Source: Sphagnum magellanicum
Taxonomy: Eukaryota > Streptophyta > Sphagnopsida > Sphagnales > Sphagnaceae
Length of the DNA: 64,000 bases
Assembly (NCBI GenBank): GCA_021904315.1
Contig: CM038911.1
Span: forward strand, 21,487,390 to 21,551,389
Reading direction: 5' to 3'
Part shown: one piece after another, positions 1 through 12,447 of the stretch
Numbering within the stretch: position 1 is the first letter of the stretch
Layout of the letters: each line of letters begins with the position of its first letter
The notes under the pieces: model-generated
What the model saw: the letters and a program-made list of their open reading frames with translations, nothing else
What the model was told of the DNA's origin: nothing
Databases searched by the model: none
Made by a program: the position numbers and the translations under genes

Positions 1-2147
1 TTCTTATACATAACAATCCACATGGCATGGTACAACTGCACAATTGGTGCCAATTACACTACCAAAATTCCATTTCAGCTGCACAAGCTGGAACCCAACT
101 ATCCTAAATTGCAGCATATTATGTATGTACATGTACAGGCTATACCCAAAATTACTCATGAACAGATTTATACCCATTGGAAGAGGAAAATCTTAAATAG
201 GCAAAGGGTTCTTAAATCCTGTTTTTAAACATGTTTTTCTCCTTACATGCCCTTTGCCTGTTTGAGATGTAACATAACCTACTTAGCAGGTACAAACATT
301 AGCATGGCATATTTGCATATCATGGTAAGTAAATAATAGGCTATCTAGCATGTTATACACATTCTAGCATCCATGACATGATATGTTATGGGTAAAAAAA
401 CTTCTGGGCACCACCCAGTACTTTTGCCGGAAAAAATTATGGCCAATGGCAGACAGGATCAAAAAGCAAGTAGCAGTACTTTTGTGCTACTAGCATTAAG
501 GACCCTTTGCCTATTTAACATTTTCCAATGAAGCCTAGATGCAAATCTAGTATGTATCCCTATAATCATTGTGTTCATTGAGGTTAAGTACAATTCGGAC
601 TGTTATTTTAACAACCTAGTAACTCAAATGAAACATGAAGAGTATTAATCTTAATGATATGTATGGCCAGCCGCCCATGCTTTGTATATGTACCCTTGTA
701 TGTCTTAAAAGTGGACAGTGATGTGAGCTCCATCAACATGACATTTGCATGTACAGGAAGACATTCACACAGAACCCCCTTTAAGCCCTTATCAAGTACC
801 CCACCTTTGTTCCAAAAAGACTAGGTAGTATTTTGCAAGATGTAAACAACATCCAATTGTATACAAGAGGTTTCTTTTTGTTGAACATGGGATTAGTATG
901 CTTTCAATCATACAAATGTTGACTACCATGACAATAGATATGCACATACAATTAAGTAGGAATTCTTTACCAATATAAATGGAAGCAAAAGGTGTTTTTT
1001 TATTCATTATTGACCTTTAACCATGATTAGACTTTGTCATATAGCCTAAAGCTTAAGCAAATGAAATACCAATTGCTTGAGCATAATGAAATAAGAATGA
1101 TGCAAAGATTGTTGAAGACTCACAAGAAATTGGCTTTTCACTCATTTTTTTGTAGTTTTGTTTTTTGCTCCTTTTCTTTACAGTTGGATGGCTATACAAA
1201 CTTGCATGTAGGTTGGAATAGGCAAGTTGAATTGCAAAAAGAATTTAAATGAACATGTATTTTGTTTTCACAACCTCCACAAGTACTTGGACAAAATGCT
1301 GAAAACATTTTTAAAGAGTTTACATCAATATATTTTTCCATGACCACCACCTCCAAAAAATGGGACCACAAAGGTTAGAACTCAGCAGAACAAGTCCCTG
1401 CTAAGTTCCTTCAGTGAAAAAGATGCGGTGTGGCTGAGGAAGGTTTTCCAACCAGTGCCAGCAACCAAGCTTTGTGTCGAGCACACTTCCATTCACTTTA
1501 GGTCCTCAAAAAACATTTATAGTCAGCAGACATTTCCATCCACAACATGGCAGTCAATTCTTCAAACTCCAAAGACACCACATTAGCCCACGCCTTGGAT
1601 GGAACTTGATGACCCCAGCCTAATCTCTTCTTTTTGGACGGAGAGCAGCAGTGTGACTACCAATGTCAGGGTATGGCAAGTGGGAATTGGGAAACTGATT
1701 ACTAGACCACAGCAGCTGGGAAGTACCACAAGGTATTGAACTACTGTCAAGATCATGTAAATTTCAAAAACTGGAGGGAAGAAATTGGGCCATATTCCCT
1801 AAGTTACAAACAGCCCATGCTCTCTAAAATGAGGAGCCTCCTACAGAATGCTGCCAAACGTTTCTTTTGTCATAGTATCATCCTTAATCTCCAGGGATGT
1901 CTACCAGGAAAAAAAAATGCTCAAATGGAAAACATTCCTACCATGACGCCCGTACCATAGCAGCCTGGGGCTAGCGACTTCATGGCTCCTTTGCAAGTGG
2001 TTGACAGGGGTTTAACAAGATGTACTCTAAGTCTGTGAAAAGCAATAAAGCAATCTGACAATTTGGAGAAGAGTGACAAATTGTTGAAGATGTAAGGTTA
2101 AACCTAGGGGCTCTCAGTGATTGCACAAGCAATTTGAAAGTAAACAG
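1..2147. other. non-coding DNA, nothing recognised
   Basis: Short scattered open frames (none over about 75 codons) with no recognisable domain, no consistent codon use and no splice-supported structure. I see no RNA gene, tandem repeat or terminal repeat here. It could be intergenic or intronic DNA of a gene outside the window. Confidence 0.5.
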
Positions 2148-2906
2148 CAGTGTTGGGTTGTTATTAGAAAGGGAAATAGACCGGTCTTGGCTGGTTATTG
2201 CTTTTAAAAAGAAATGTCGGGTAGGTTTTTTTTTTTAGAAATTGTTTTGTGGACCACACAGGATATCAATATCAATATTTTAAAAATTGGGTTGTCAGGT
2301 AGATTATTAAAATAATTAGTTATGTATAAGGGTAGGTTATCAAATAACTGGTTGATAACCTCTTATTATGCTCCCATTTAGTACCTGGTTTTAAGTTTTT
2401 AAGAAAATTAAAATGATCAATTTTTTTTTTTTTAAGTTTTTGATATTGGTGTTGAAATTTCGATAACCTATCTCTAACTAATTGAGTTATCAAAGTAGGT
2501 TCTTAGATTTTTGAAAATTCAATACCAGGTGGTTATCATTTAATCAGTTATAAAAAAAGAACTAACCTCTTGGTCATTAATAATTGGACTGATAATCAAG
2601 TCAAAACTGAACAATTGGTGGACACTAGAACAGACCCTCTACAGTTATCAGGGCATTTCTTAGGATTCTTGACCACTTTTCTCAAAAAATCAAAGACCCA
2701 GTCCTTGCATATAATCACAGTTCTTAAATTTTTGAAAAAATCAAACAACCAACCATAAAACCGCTAGTTCATTGCTGGTTATTTCATGAAAACTGCCAAT
2801 TCTTTAAGGTTCTGAAACAACCACAAAGGTAACCCTTGAATCCTGAATTTTTTCAAAGAACAGGAACCAGTGGTTTATTATAAATTCAAATAGCTGCACA
2901 CCTTTG
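2148..2906. mobile_element. possible degenerate hAT-type non-autonomous element
   Basis: The left end begins CAGTGTTGGGTTG, matching the hAT-type termini at 4257, 59660 and 60427. It is preceded by the 8-mer GTAAACAG (2140-2147), and the same 8-mer recurs exactly at 2907-2914, as expected for an hAT 8-bp target duplication. The right end matches the inverted terminus poorly (about 6 of the last 10 bases), so this is tentative. The interior is AT-rich and non-coding with several GATAACC-like words; the open frame at 2570-2758 has no recognisable domain. Confidence 0.35.
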
Positions 2907-3039
2907 GTAAACAGGTTAGTAATGTGAGACGTGTTTCAAAACTTAGATATTTAGAAGAGCTATTAGCAACTGTAGTATCTAAGTAGATGGGCTCGTGAGC
3001 AAAGAGTTAAGAAGTCAAAGGAGGTTGCATCCTCACACC

Positions 3040-3560
3040 TTGTTACTCTGCTTCTGAAGCTCAAAATGCATTTGTAGCCCTTCACCTAATGCTTCCAATG
3101 TCACAAAAATTGCTCAATTTGGTAAAGGTATGGGGAAGACATGTGGTGTTCAGTGTAATCGGGTTTAGTGTTTGGTGATGAGTGAATTAAAACAGATTAA
3201 AATTTCAAACTTAAAATCTTTGATTGTTATATCTTTGCCTCTGGAATACAAAGAAGTTTTGTAAAGCTTTAGTGGCACACCCATCAAGTTTTAAATCACT
3301 CAAAATGAACTAAAAGTGAGGAAGATATAAGGCTGAAAGTAGAGAGGGGTCTGTGTTTTCAAAAGATTTGAAGCAAACCATCTATCACTCATACTCTTTT
3401 TGTGTTTTTTTGCATTGCTCCTTTCCTTCTGAAACTGACAGAACATTTGTAGCTTCCAGTTTGTGCATGACACAACTCAATTTGGTTAAGGAATGACCTA
3501 AATATTGAAAAGTGTTCAATGATAGATACATGTTTGGTGATGGACAGTTCTACTCTATTG
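3040..3560. repeat. satellite-like ~190-bp degenerate tandem repeat, patch 1
   Basis: Successive units contain the same ordered words: a TTGCTCC/TTTGCCTC segment, a GAGTTCAAA-like segment, then CTCAAAATG..AAGTGAGGAAGA. Units begin near 3050, 3225 and 3415. The same family recurs at 8540-9000. No coding potential is evident. Unit length was judged by eye from recurring words. Confidence 0.45.
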
Positions 3561-4256
3561 TTAATTATAAATGAGTTCCAGGTAGGTCATTGGCAATTGC
3601 CAATGTTGTGCATTGGTGAGTATAATGGGAAATCAGTAAGTTTATCACAGGTTGCAACAAATATCACAGGTGTAATGAGCATCCAATCAGTCAAGTTTTG
3701 CTATATAACTTTTGGGGAGCCTATGAACCATGAAATTCTTTGTGGATCTTTCTATTGGATTAATTGAGTCATGGTCCACTTCTAGAACCGTGGAGTCCAA
3801 GGCTCAAGGGTACCCCCTAATATTTTGCAAGCAAACTAATGTAGAGTTCAAACTTTCAAACTGCAAACCATTGAGTTAAATTGTGTCTGTCTGACGTATC
3901 AGTTTTGCACCTGAGGTCCCAAGTGTCAAACCAACAAAGTTTCTCACAGGCTGTTTCTCCAAGAAAACCAAGATAAGAAAAACGACACTTGATTGAAAAC
4001 TACTGTAAATCGTAAATCAATGTTCCAACTTTTCTTCCAATACAAAATCTAGGAATTACTAACAGAGCAACACATTCAACATCAGCACTCCCATTTCTTT
4101 TCTTTCTGTAAGTGTTCAGTCAACAAACCTGCCCACATTTTCTTTCTTTTGAATTTCATTGTAACATTGTTGTCTTCATTTTGCGAACAATTGTTTTGTT
4201 CATCTTCAAACTCCAAGCATAAAAGAGGTTTTTCTCATTAGTTGATAAGCGTGGAC
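3561..4256. other. non-coding DNA, nothing recognised
   Basis: No domain-bearing open frame or terminal repeat seen. It ends at the 8-bp target duplication GCGTGGAC (4249-4256) of the following hAT-type element. Confidence 0.45.
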
Positions 4257-4999
4257 CAGTGTTGGGCGGTTTTCAAATGTTGACCTGGTTCTTGATTCGA
4301 TTTTTCAGCCAAATTCTAACCACGAGAATCAATTGACACTTTTACATGTGAAAACTGGACTGAAAACCAACCTCAGATTCTCACATGAATGAGAACTGGT
4401 TATGAGAACCGATTCAAATTTATATATATTTTTTATTTTTTTGAGAATCGGACAGGTTCTATTATAGAACTCAGATCCGGTTCTCAGAGTCTCTGTATCA
4501 TTTATTGGTTCCTTTTTTGCTTCCTCTCACTTGGGGCGGCTACTCTTCTCCTCTTGCTATTAGTTTTTTTTCTCTTACTGCTATTACTCTTCTCCCATTA
4601 TTGCTCTTCTCTCTTTATTGCTATTACTCTTCTCTTTATTACTATTACTCTTTTCCTATTGTTCTTATTCGTTTCCTGTTGATGTTCCTCTTCTCACATG
4701 GTGTTCTCTTTTGGTGGGATCAAATATTATTATTATTTATTTATTAGTTATCAAAACTGATTTTAATTAATAAAAAATCAGGTTGTGAAAATTGGATGTG
4801 AAAACTGGTTGTTTTGCATATATGAGAATCGCCCTATCTGAGAACCGGATGATTTTGAGAAAATTTTGATAACCTGACCAGATCTCACCAGTGCAAAATA
4901 TATATATATATATATTTAAGAACCGATCAGGTTCTTATAACACCATGAGAGAACTGAAACCTTCCGGTTCTCAAAAAAAGTGAGAACCGCCCAACACTG
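4257..4999. mobile_element. hAT-type non-autonomous element (MITE), 743 bp
   Basis: Terminal inverted repeats match at 18 of 19 positions: the left end reads CAGTGTTGGGCGGTTTTCA and the complement of the right end reads CAGTGTTGGGCGGTTCTCA. Flanking 8-mers GCGTGGAC (4249-4256) and GTGTGGAC (5000-5007) differ at one base, fitting the 8-bp target duplication of the hAT superfamily. The interior is non-coding, with direct repeats of a GAGAACCGG / CAGGTTCT segment (about 4440-4490 and 4920-4980), a pyrimidine-rich stretch and an AT dinucleotide run near 4900. It has no transposase, so movement must have been in trans; the terminus is close to that of the larger element at 60427. Confidence 0.85.
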
Positions 5000-5007
5000 G
5001 TGTGGAC

Positions 5008-5701
5008 AGCCACAATATGATCTCAGTGTGATATGGCGCTCAAAAGGCTCAAGAGCTGTGCAGCATGTGGCATTGGAGATTGTGTGCAAGTGCAGGTTGC
5101 TCTAGTCAAAAGCATAGAGATTTCTCCAAAGGAATAATTTTTTTCCCTGATCTTAATTTACCTTTTTAATAATTGTTTCTACCTTACCAAACAAAACGAG
5201 GGTCCAGAACTAGCTGGCAAGCATTGGATCCTTAGGAGGCTCGTCTATCAAGGCAACTCCTCTTTTGTTTCTTTTGTTAGTTGTACACAAAAAGAGTGGC
5301 CACCATATTAGTACAACATTCTACCGCAATAATAGGAATATTAGCAAAAGCTTGCTTCCAATCGAGATGGAAAGTGACTAGGTCAAAATGGTGGAAGCTA
5401 CTTGTGCATTCCATCAAATTTTTATCATTTGCCCATTTTGAGTGGTTCCTATATATTGGGCAACTATAAAATTCCTGTCCTTGTCCCCACCCATTTTCCA
5501 AGTTTCTCATTACAGTATTATTTAGCAATGTCAAGTTGTTTAGCTCCTCGCCAGTAGGGGGCAAAAGATTCAACATGAGGCCCAACATTTTTCAGAACAT
5601 GAATTACTTACACTCCAGCAACTGAGGAAATACAAGAGGTGGAGGGGTGAGGAATGGAGCGTGGGTCAGGGACCCCTCAGAGGCTCCAACGCTCCAGCTG
5701 G
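5008..5701. other. non-coding DNA, nothing recognised
   Basis: Open frames on both strands at 5277-5588 overlap each other and contain no recognisable domain. No repeat or RNA structure identified. Confidence 0.4.
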
Positions 5702-5709
5702 GTTGCTAC

Positions 5710-5958
5710 TAGAGCGGGTCTGGTATATATGGTCAGAGACTGGTATCAATACTGGTATCAACATTGGTGTCAAATACCAGACCAGTCTGGTATAGTCTGG
5801 TATGACCTAAGGCTGGTACCAGTTTAATACCAGTACCAGGCTGGTATCATGTTTTTTAAAATGGCCCATAGCAGTACCAGACTAGTGTCAAAAAATTTAT
5901 TAAGTGCCAATACGAGTACCAGCTTGTATCATAATAAGTTGATACCAGACCAACACCG
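5710..5958. mobile_element. small hAT-like MITE rich in CTGGTAT repeats, 249 bp
   Basis: An exact 8-bp repeat GTTGCTAC flanks it (5702-5709 and 5959-5966). The termini are imperfectly inverted: left TAGAGCGGGTCTGGTAT, right complement CGGTGTTGGTCTGGTAT, sharing the inner GGTCTGGTAT. The interior consists largely of CTGGTAT / ATACCAG and GGTATCA / TGATACC words in both orientations, a subterminal-repeat arrangement. Superfamily assignment rests on the 8-bp duplication and the GTGTTGG-like right end. Confidence 0.6.
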
Positions 5959-5966
5959 GTTGCTAC

Positions 5967-8530
5967 TTGCTAAATGTTCAGACATCATCAAGTATGGAAA
6001 ATTAATTAGACTCACTTACGTCCTATGGTCCACTGTGAAAACCCAGCAAATTGTTTTCACTGAAATTGGGCTTCACAACAAAAGTACATTTATACCACCG
6101 CCCATACATATGGTGTGGGTGACAGTGATGTCTTTATGTAGCAGCCAGGAATTTGAATTGGCCAACCAGCAAGAGAGCTTATGGAGAGTAGTCAACCGGT
6201 GGCTGTTCACACTTGGAATCTGATACATCATGGCTGTCCTGTATTTACTTTCATTTTTGGGGGTGTCACAAGTCACAACTTCACACCGTATAAGATTTAG
6301 ATGAGAACAAGGGCAACATGTTCCACCTGACGATTGCCTAAAGTAATGGTGACACCAGGCAATCATACCTTGTGATTGGGTGGAATACAACCCCAGTCAC
6401 CATATTGGAAGGGATGACATCAGGATTGTGGGCATCTCAATAGAAGTAGATGGTACATTCAATGACCTTGGCCTTACCCCAAGTAGAGAAAATTTAAAAG
6501 TATGAGAAATGAAGAAGAAGCTGCAAAGGCTCTTTTTTCCTTTTCTTGTTTGCCATGTTCACTTCTAGAACATTGTTGCTCTATACAATGTTGATTGCAC
6601 AACCGCCCCCAATTCAGATGGAGTTTTAAAGGCTTTTTCCTTGGAAACAAAACTGATTCTCCGAGGCACAGGGAAAACCAACCAAACCCCAAGGTCGTCC
6701 CCTTGTCAAAACCCCACACTAAAGAACAATGAAACCTTCCTGCATGTTGCCGAGTTGGGGGGCAACCAGCCACCCAACCCTAAGGCAAAAGACAGCTTCT
6801 TCTGTCCACCTACCCTTGAAACTCACAATGCTCTCTTGCTGGATTCCTGGATTTGGATGCCCTTCAAAGAAACAAAGCCTCAGCCACCTTCTGTTCAAGG
6901 CAAGTTTTTTTGTGAGTTATACAATTGTTGAAGTTTTCTTTGTATACCAAGTCTCTGACCCAAGATATTCATCCCCTGAGCAAAAACTGTCCATTGGTAA
7001 TGAGGCTACAGGTTCTAAAGATATTTGTTTACTTGGCAAGGGGGGTTCTGTAGTAGTTATGGGTCCCTTGGCTGGCAAAGATCTTCCAAGACTAAACTAG
7101 ATTTTATCTCATTACAATGTATGTAGTTTTGTAGTTTTGACTCAAATTGAGCAACATGCGCACCTTGTTTTGCAGTTATATCCTGCATGCAATTATAATT
7201 CAGTTTGCCAATCTGTTTTCCTTAGTTCTGGCTTGTTGGGGTTCTCCCTGGAGGCTGCTAAGTAGCCTAGTGTACTCCAGCTTTTCTTGCCTAATTATTT
7301 GAGGAGTCCATGTCTCTGACCACACTTGCAAACACTTTACAAGACTGTGAGTGTATTGATCAGGCCAATTTGTACCTTGTACACTGTATTACGAAGAAGA
7401 CTTTCCAGGTCTAGACTCTACACTCTACACCATAACTCTATGATTTATTTTTCTCCCAGCTGAAAGTATTTAGGGTACTGAAACCCAATGGGCCTGACCC
7501 TCCCCCACTCCCTGATTGTGGCAAAAGCAATTAGCGTTGTATTGCCATTGAATTGTTGGACTATCAAAGCTAAATAATGTTAACTAATTTGCGCAGAACC
7601 CAATAAAAGCAAGTGAAGTGGACGGCAAGGATTCCTACGTTTTTCCAGGAATTTTGGATTTTTAGCAGACAGGTACACCCCCCACCATGCGCTGGAAGTT
7701 GTTCTTGTTCTTTAGTTCACCTTTTTGCTATTCTGGACCCCACCCCCCCACCTCTTCTTCCCCTCCCACTTCCCTAACCATATGTTACTTCTACATACAT
7801 TTTACAGTGAGCTCTTAAATTCCTCTTTCACTTTACAGGCCTCCAGTCTTAAACTACATCCGGGCAGTTTTTTTCAGAGATGTAAAAAACTGGTACAAAA
7901 TTTCAATGTATGTGAAGGCACCTTACCCTGAGTAAGGTTTCTCTCCCCGGAAAGGACGGTAAGGTGCCTCCTCTCCTTTGAAATTTAATGACAGCTGTCT
8001 GTTAAAGGTGGAATTTCTAATGGATCTTTACCTTGGGTGAGGACCAATATTGGCTAGTACTGGGTTTCTGGTGGGGCCCAGATGCGGGTAGTCTGGTTCT
8101 AAGAACCTGGCTTGGCGAGTCCACAAGGGACAAGGCCTGACATGAGACTTGCCTTTGTCCAACAACCCAGATCCAACATGAGAAATGCCACATTCATGTA
8201 GACCCAATCCAAAAACTGACCCAAGGCCATTATTAAGGGCTTTATAGGACGAGCCACAATCCACCCAAATCCTTTGGTTTTATTTTGGTTTAATGATGAG
8301 CCTCCATCATTAACTCATCAACAAGGAGTTGAAAAGAACAGTATTTAAATTTCTCTCCAAGTTTGGTTCAGTATACATTTTAGAGCAATGGACAAGAGGG
8401 CAAAGCATTTGAGATAAAAATTCCTCCCTTCTTCATGCCCTCCTTACATAAAAATCCCTACCTCTCTCTTATTTATTTATTTATTTTTCTAGTTAGGCAA
8501 GCCAATGACCAAACATTTGATGTATCAAAG
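5967..8530. other. non-coding DNA with weak open frames
   Basis: The longest frames are at 5849-6223 (partly inside the preceding MITE), 6641-6931 and 6729-7100 on the plus strand. None has a recognisable domain and overlapping frames compete. A pyrimidine-rich patch lies near 7735-7780 and a (TTTA)n microsatellite near 8468-8490. A decayed exon at 6640-7100 cannot be excluded. Confidence 0.4.
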
Positions 8531-8539
8531 ATCTTAAAA

Positions 8540-9000
8540 TCTTTGGATGTTGCTCCTTTGCTTTGCAGTTCAAAGAATTATGTAGAGCTTTGCTTGGTGC
8601 ACTCATAGCCATTTAGATTGCTCAAAATGGAAAAGAAATGAGGAAGACATGGGGTACAAATTTAAGGAGGTTAGTGTTTTGTGATGGGTATGTTCAAACT
8701 TCAAAAAATTTGTGATTTGGACATATTTTGTCGTCTTCTTGATTCTTGATCATTGTTGCTTCGCCTTTAGAGTTCAAAAAATTTATTTAAAGCTCCTCTT
8801 GGCAAGCCCATAGTTATTTAAGTTGCACAAAACAAACAAGAAAATGAAAAGCATACGTGGCTGGGAAGTAAGGGGTCATTTTCTTGAAAATGCACACTAT
8901 GATTTGGACACACTTTGTGATTGTTTTAGTTGTTCATTTTCCTTTGGAGTTCAAAAAGGTTACGTAATCAAATCCTTAAGTGAACATATGTGACCTAAAA
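8540..9000. repeat. satellite-like ~190-bp degenerate tandem repeat, patch 2
   Basis: About three units start near 8548, 8752 and 8928. Each holds a TTGCTCC..TTTG.AGTTCAAA segment, then a TTGGCAAGCCCATAG-like segment and CTCAAAATG..GAGGAAGACATG. This is the same word order as the patch at 3040-3560, so the two belong to one family. Non-coding. Confidence 0.45.
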
Positions 9001-9129
9001 AAGAACATGGTTTAGAGAATTGTTCACAACATGAATTTAATGTTTCACATTCTTGATAGAAAATTCAAAGTTTTCTTAATAACTTACTCTTCCAACATCA
9101 TAATGTTCATGAGACCTTGTGCAACCATT

Positions 9130-9870
9130 CCAAACAAGCAAAGCAAATACTAAATAGGAGCAACAAATTAAATGTGATGTCATCTACATTGCATTTTGAC
9201 ATTCAGGATTAAGGACCTTGATGACTCAACCTAGAGCACAAACCTCACCCCCATCCCCCTTCCCTTTTATCAAGCCTACCCTAATTAATTGAACCTAGTC
9301 AGACCCACCTTGGGAAGCCCGACCCACCACTTCCTCCAGCTCACCTATCAAAACCCCAACTTCACCCATGTTCCCCCAAAGCTCATTTTTTTCATGCATG
9401 CCCACCCTTCCAAATCTTGCTCCTCATTTCCAACCCATTCTTGAATGTTCATGTCCTTTGACCTGCTTCAAGACACACAAAGAAATGATCCCCAACAAAT
9501 GACAATGTTCTCGTCAAGATCACCTTCTCCTTAGGGCAAGATCACTTCCCCATGCTCATCCTATCCTTGATCCAATTTTTTTCCCAGGGTATGTCCTTTC
9601 CTTGAGCACATCCTGTCCTCGGTCTCACTCATGTACCCTTTCACCCTGGGGCAACATCTTTTCCTCAAGCCACAATGTCCTCTCTTCAATCCCATCTTTT
9701 CCCCAAGGAATCATCTAATTCTACCTAGGCCCCATCTTTTCCTAAAACCTACCTTCTCCTTGGGACCATCTCCCCAAGCATTATCCATCCTGGGCCCATC
9801 TTTCCTCAAACCTATCCACTCCTCAAGGAACCATTTTTTCTCCAACTTTCCCCCAAAATGTTTTTAAATT
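9130..9870 (+). repeat. C-rich degenerate repeat, left arm of a long inverted pair
   Basis: The plus strand is pyrimidine-rich with many CCC..TTTTCC words. The complement of 27120-27650 shows the same sequence of landmarks in order: ACTAAATA.GAGCAA, ATCAAGCCTACCCTA, CACCTA.CAAAACCCCAAC, TGCATGCCCACC, TGTTCATGTCC and ATGACAATGTT..GATCACCTTCTCC. The two arms are clearly related but old. The frame at 9631-9867 is a low-complexity by-product. Confidence 0.65.
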
Positions 9871-10226
9871 GTTGTATTTTTTAATGCATATTGTTTCCAT
9901 GAATAGTTCATTATTACATGTAAGGATGGTTTTCATCACAAAACCCAATGTGCATTCAGATGTTGACATCCACCTTGTTCCCCCAAAAGACATTATCCAT
10001 CCTTTTTTGGGGAAAATTTTTAATATGTTAAATGACAAAATGATCATTTCATTATGATTGATACAACTTGTTGATGGCATCATCAAATCCTTCTTTCCCA
10101 TGGATAAAAGGAATTCACACCATATGAGCAAGGTTCAACCTTTTTGAATTTAATGTTTATTTTTCTTGTATTTATTATATTTTGTTACTTGTCACAATTT
10201 GAGTAGATGTTTTCGTGCTTTTGTTT

Positions 10227-11945
10227 CACTAGTACAAAAATGGGGTGTAGTTCATTGGTTTAAATCATTATAGGATTTTTAAAGTAAAATAAGTTCACTG
10301 TAACTTAGTGATTTCATGTTAATTAAAGTTATTTCATTATATTGTCATTATGTAAACATCATATTTCTCTATTAGTTAATATAATTCAACATTATAATTT
10401 ATTATGGTAAATATGTTTATTTTTATGTTGTTGTTTTAAATATCTTAGGTTATTTCAGGTTATACCCTATGTTATTTTGGGCTATTTTAATTATTTTACC
10501 ATATACCTTAAATTATTATTATAAGTTATTATACCCTTGGTTATACCCTAAACTATTATAGGTTATTTACTTTAAGTTATTTCAAACTAAATTATTTAAC
10601 TAACCTTAGGTTATACCTTAGGTTATTTTATTTTTAATTAATATATGTTATTTCAAATTATACCTTAGCCTATTCAAGATCATTTTATTTTATGTTAATA
10701 TGAGTCATTTTATCCTAGGTATAATAACTTAAACTAACTTAAAATAAAATATAATGACCTAAGGTAAAATAAAATATTTAAAAATAACATATAATAATTT
10801 AAGGTGGAATAACTTAAGGTAGAATAATCTAAAATAAACAACAATAGTTTAAAACAGCTTATAATAAAATAACCAAAAATAATTAATGGTATACTAATTT
10901 AAAATAACCAATAATAGAATATAATAAAATAGCCAATAATAACCCAAGGTAAAATAAGTTAGAATAATAAAAAAACAACCAAGAATAACCTACAAAAAAA
11001 TGGGTGCAACAAGATCAAATTTACTTTAGAAAATGACTACAATATCCTTTTGCCCAAAAATAACTTTTTCATACAAATGAATTTTTGAAAAAAAGATTCC
11101 AAATTTTTATAATAAATGCTTATAATCGTCTAATTAAATGACTTTTTTATTTTATTTTTAATAAAAACGAATTTTGAAGTGTGTTAATTCCTTATAAATT
11201 CGATGTTTTGTCTTTAAAAATGATAACAATTTCAATCATAACCAAAATTTGATTTTTTTAATTTTTATGTTTTCTTGTATAATAAATTACAAGTTTTTTA
11301 ACACATCATGTACATTATACTCCATTTATATGTGGTAAAGGACTTTTGAAGTTTTAAAATTTTATATCAATATGGAAAAAAATTTGAATTTTAAAATAAT
11401 TAGATATGATTTTTTAAATATGGTTAATGGGTCTTTATCAAAAAAAATTCATCAATTTTGTTTTATTGTATGAATTCTTTTGATAATCCTTTATAAAATT
11501 GATTCTTTCAAACGCAATATGTGTTCACTTTCAAACGTCCTAAATCAAAATGTAAACTTTTATCAAATGGATTTTTGGTTTGAATTATTTACCATTCATA
11601 TGAATGAAAAATGAACAATTTGTTATGATTGTTATGGTTTTAAATGATAAAACATAAATATTTCTCTAATTTAGTTTTTTTCAAGTCATTGTTTGACATC
11701 TTTTTTGGTTTATTTTATTGTGATTTCACCCAAATAGTCTAAAATAATCAAGAATAACCTACAATAAAATAACGAATAATAGCTTATGATAAAATAGCCA
11801 ACAATAGCCAAGATTAATTTATGATAAAATAATCAAAAATAACACATGGTAAATAGCCTAAAATAGTTAACAATAGCTTATGATATAATAACGAACAATA
11901 GTCTATGAAATAATAACCAAAAATAACCTTTAGTAAAAAATTACA
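10227..11945. repeat. CACTA-like terminus followed by AT-rich foldback of TTAGGTTATTTTA words
   Basis: At 10227 the sequence begins CACTAGTACAAAAATGGGG, which resembles the ends of plant CACTA (En/Spm) transposons. From about 10440 to 10690 the plus strand repeats GGTTAT/TTATTTTAGG words. From about 10720 it switches to the complement (AATAACC, CTAAAATAA) until about 10990, and the A-rich form returns at 11735-11935. This is an imperfect foldback or subterminal-repeat region. No coding. I could not place a matching right terminus with confidence. Confidence 0.45.
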
Positions 11946-12447
11946 ACCTTTGTAAAAAGGAAAGGCATGAAATGAATGATTGCCCATTGAAAGAACTAGG
12001 AAGGCAATATGCAAGGAAGGACATTCATGTCAACGTGGTACAACTTGAAGTACCAACTAAACAAAGTAAATAGGAACAAAATTATCAGCAATCAAATAAT
12101 AAAACCATCTTATGACAACTAAAGAAGGGAAGGTCAAGGATGGCAAGACAAATGACAAGGAAGAAATCGAACTTGGCAAAACAATTGAGGGCTTTGGCAA
12201 GATCGAAATGGATGATTTAACTTAAATGGGTATAACTGAAATGAAAGGAATCAATAAGGTGGGGATATGAAGTGTTTTTGTTGTCAAAAAGAAACATATC
12301 AAAGGAATGATCATCCATTGTGGAAGCAACATTTAGAAAATGAAAATAAAAATTCTTAGCCTAAAGTTGGTTTCAATGTTGTTATTATGGAATAATGTAC
12401 ACCCATTATTTTCGTCATTTGTAACCAAAGCATAGCACAACACACTA

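Noticed and set aside
4389..4747. Hydrophobic leucine-rich protein
   Set aside because: It lies inside the hAT MITE in a pyrimidine-rich stretch; overlapping frames give similar output and no homologous domain is visible.
6641..7100. Possible host exon on the plus strand
   Set aside because: Two overlapping frames of similar length, no recognisable domain and no splice or homology support. It is left as non-coding with low certainty.
12395..12421. Right end of the CACTA-like element starting at 10227
   Set aside because: TACACCCATTATTTTCG is similar to the complement of the inner terminus, but the last ten bases match poorly and the flanks do not agree as a 3-bp duplication.
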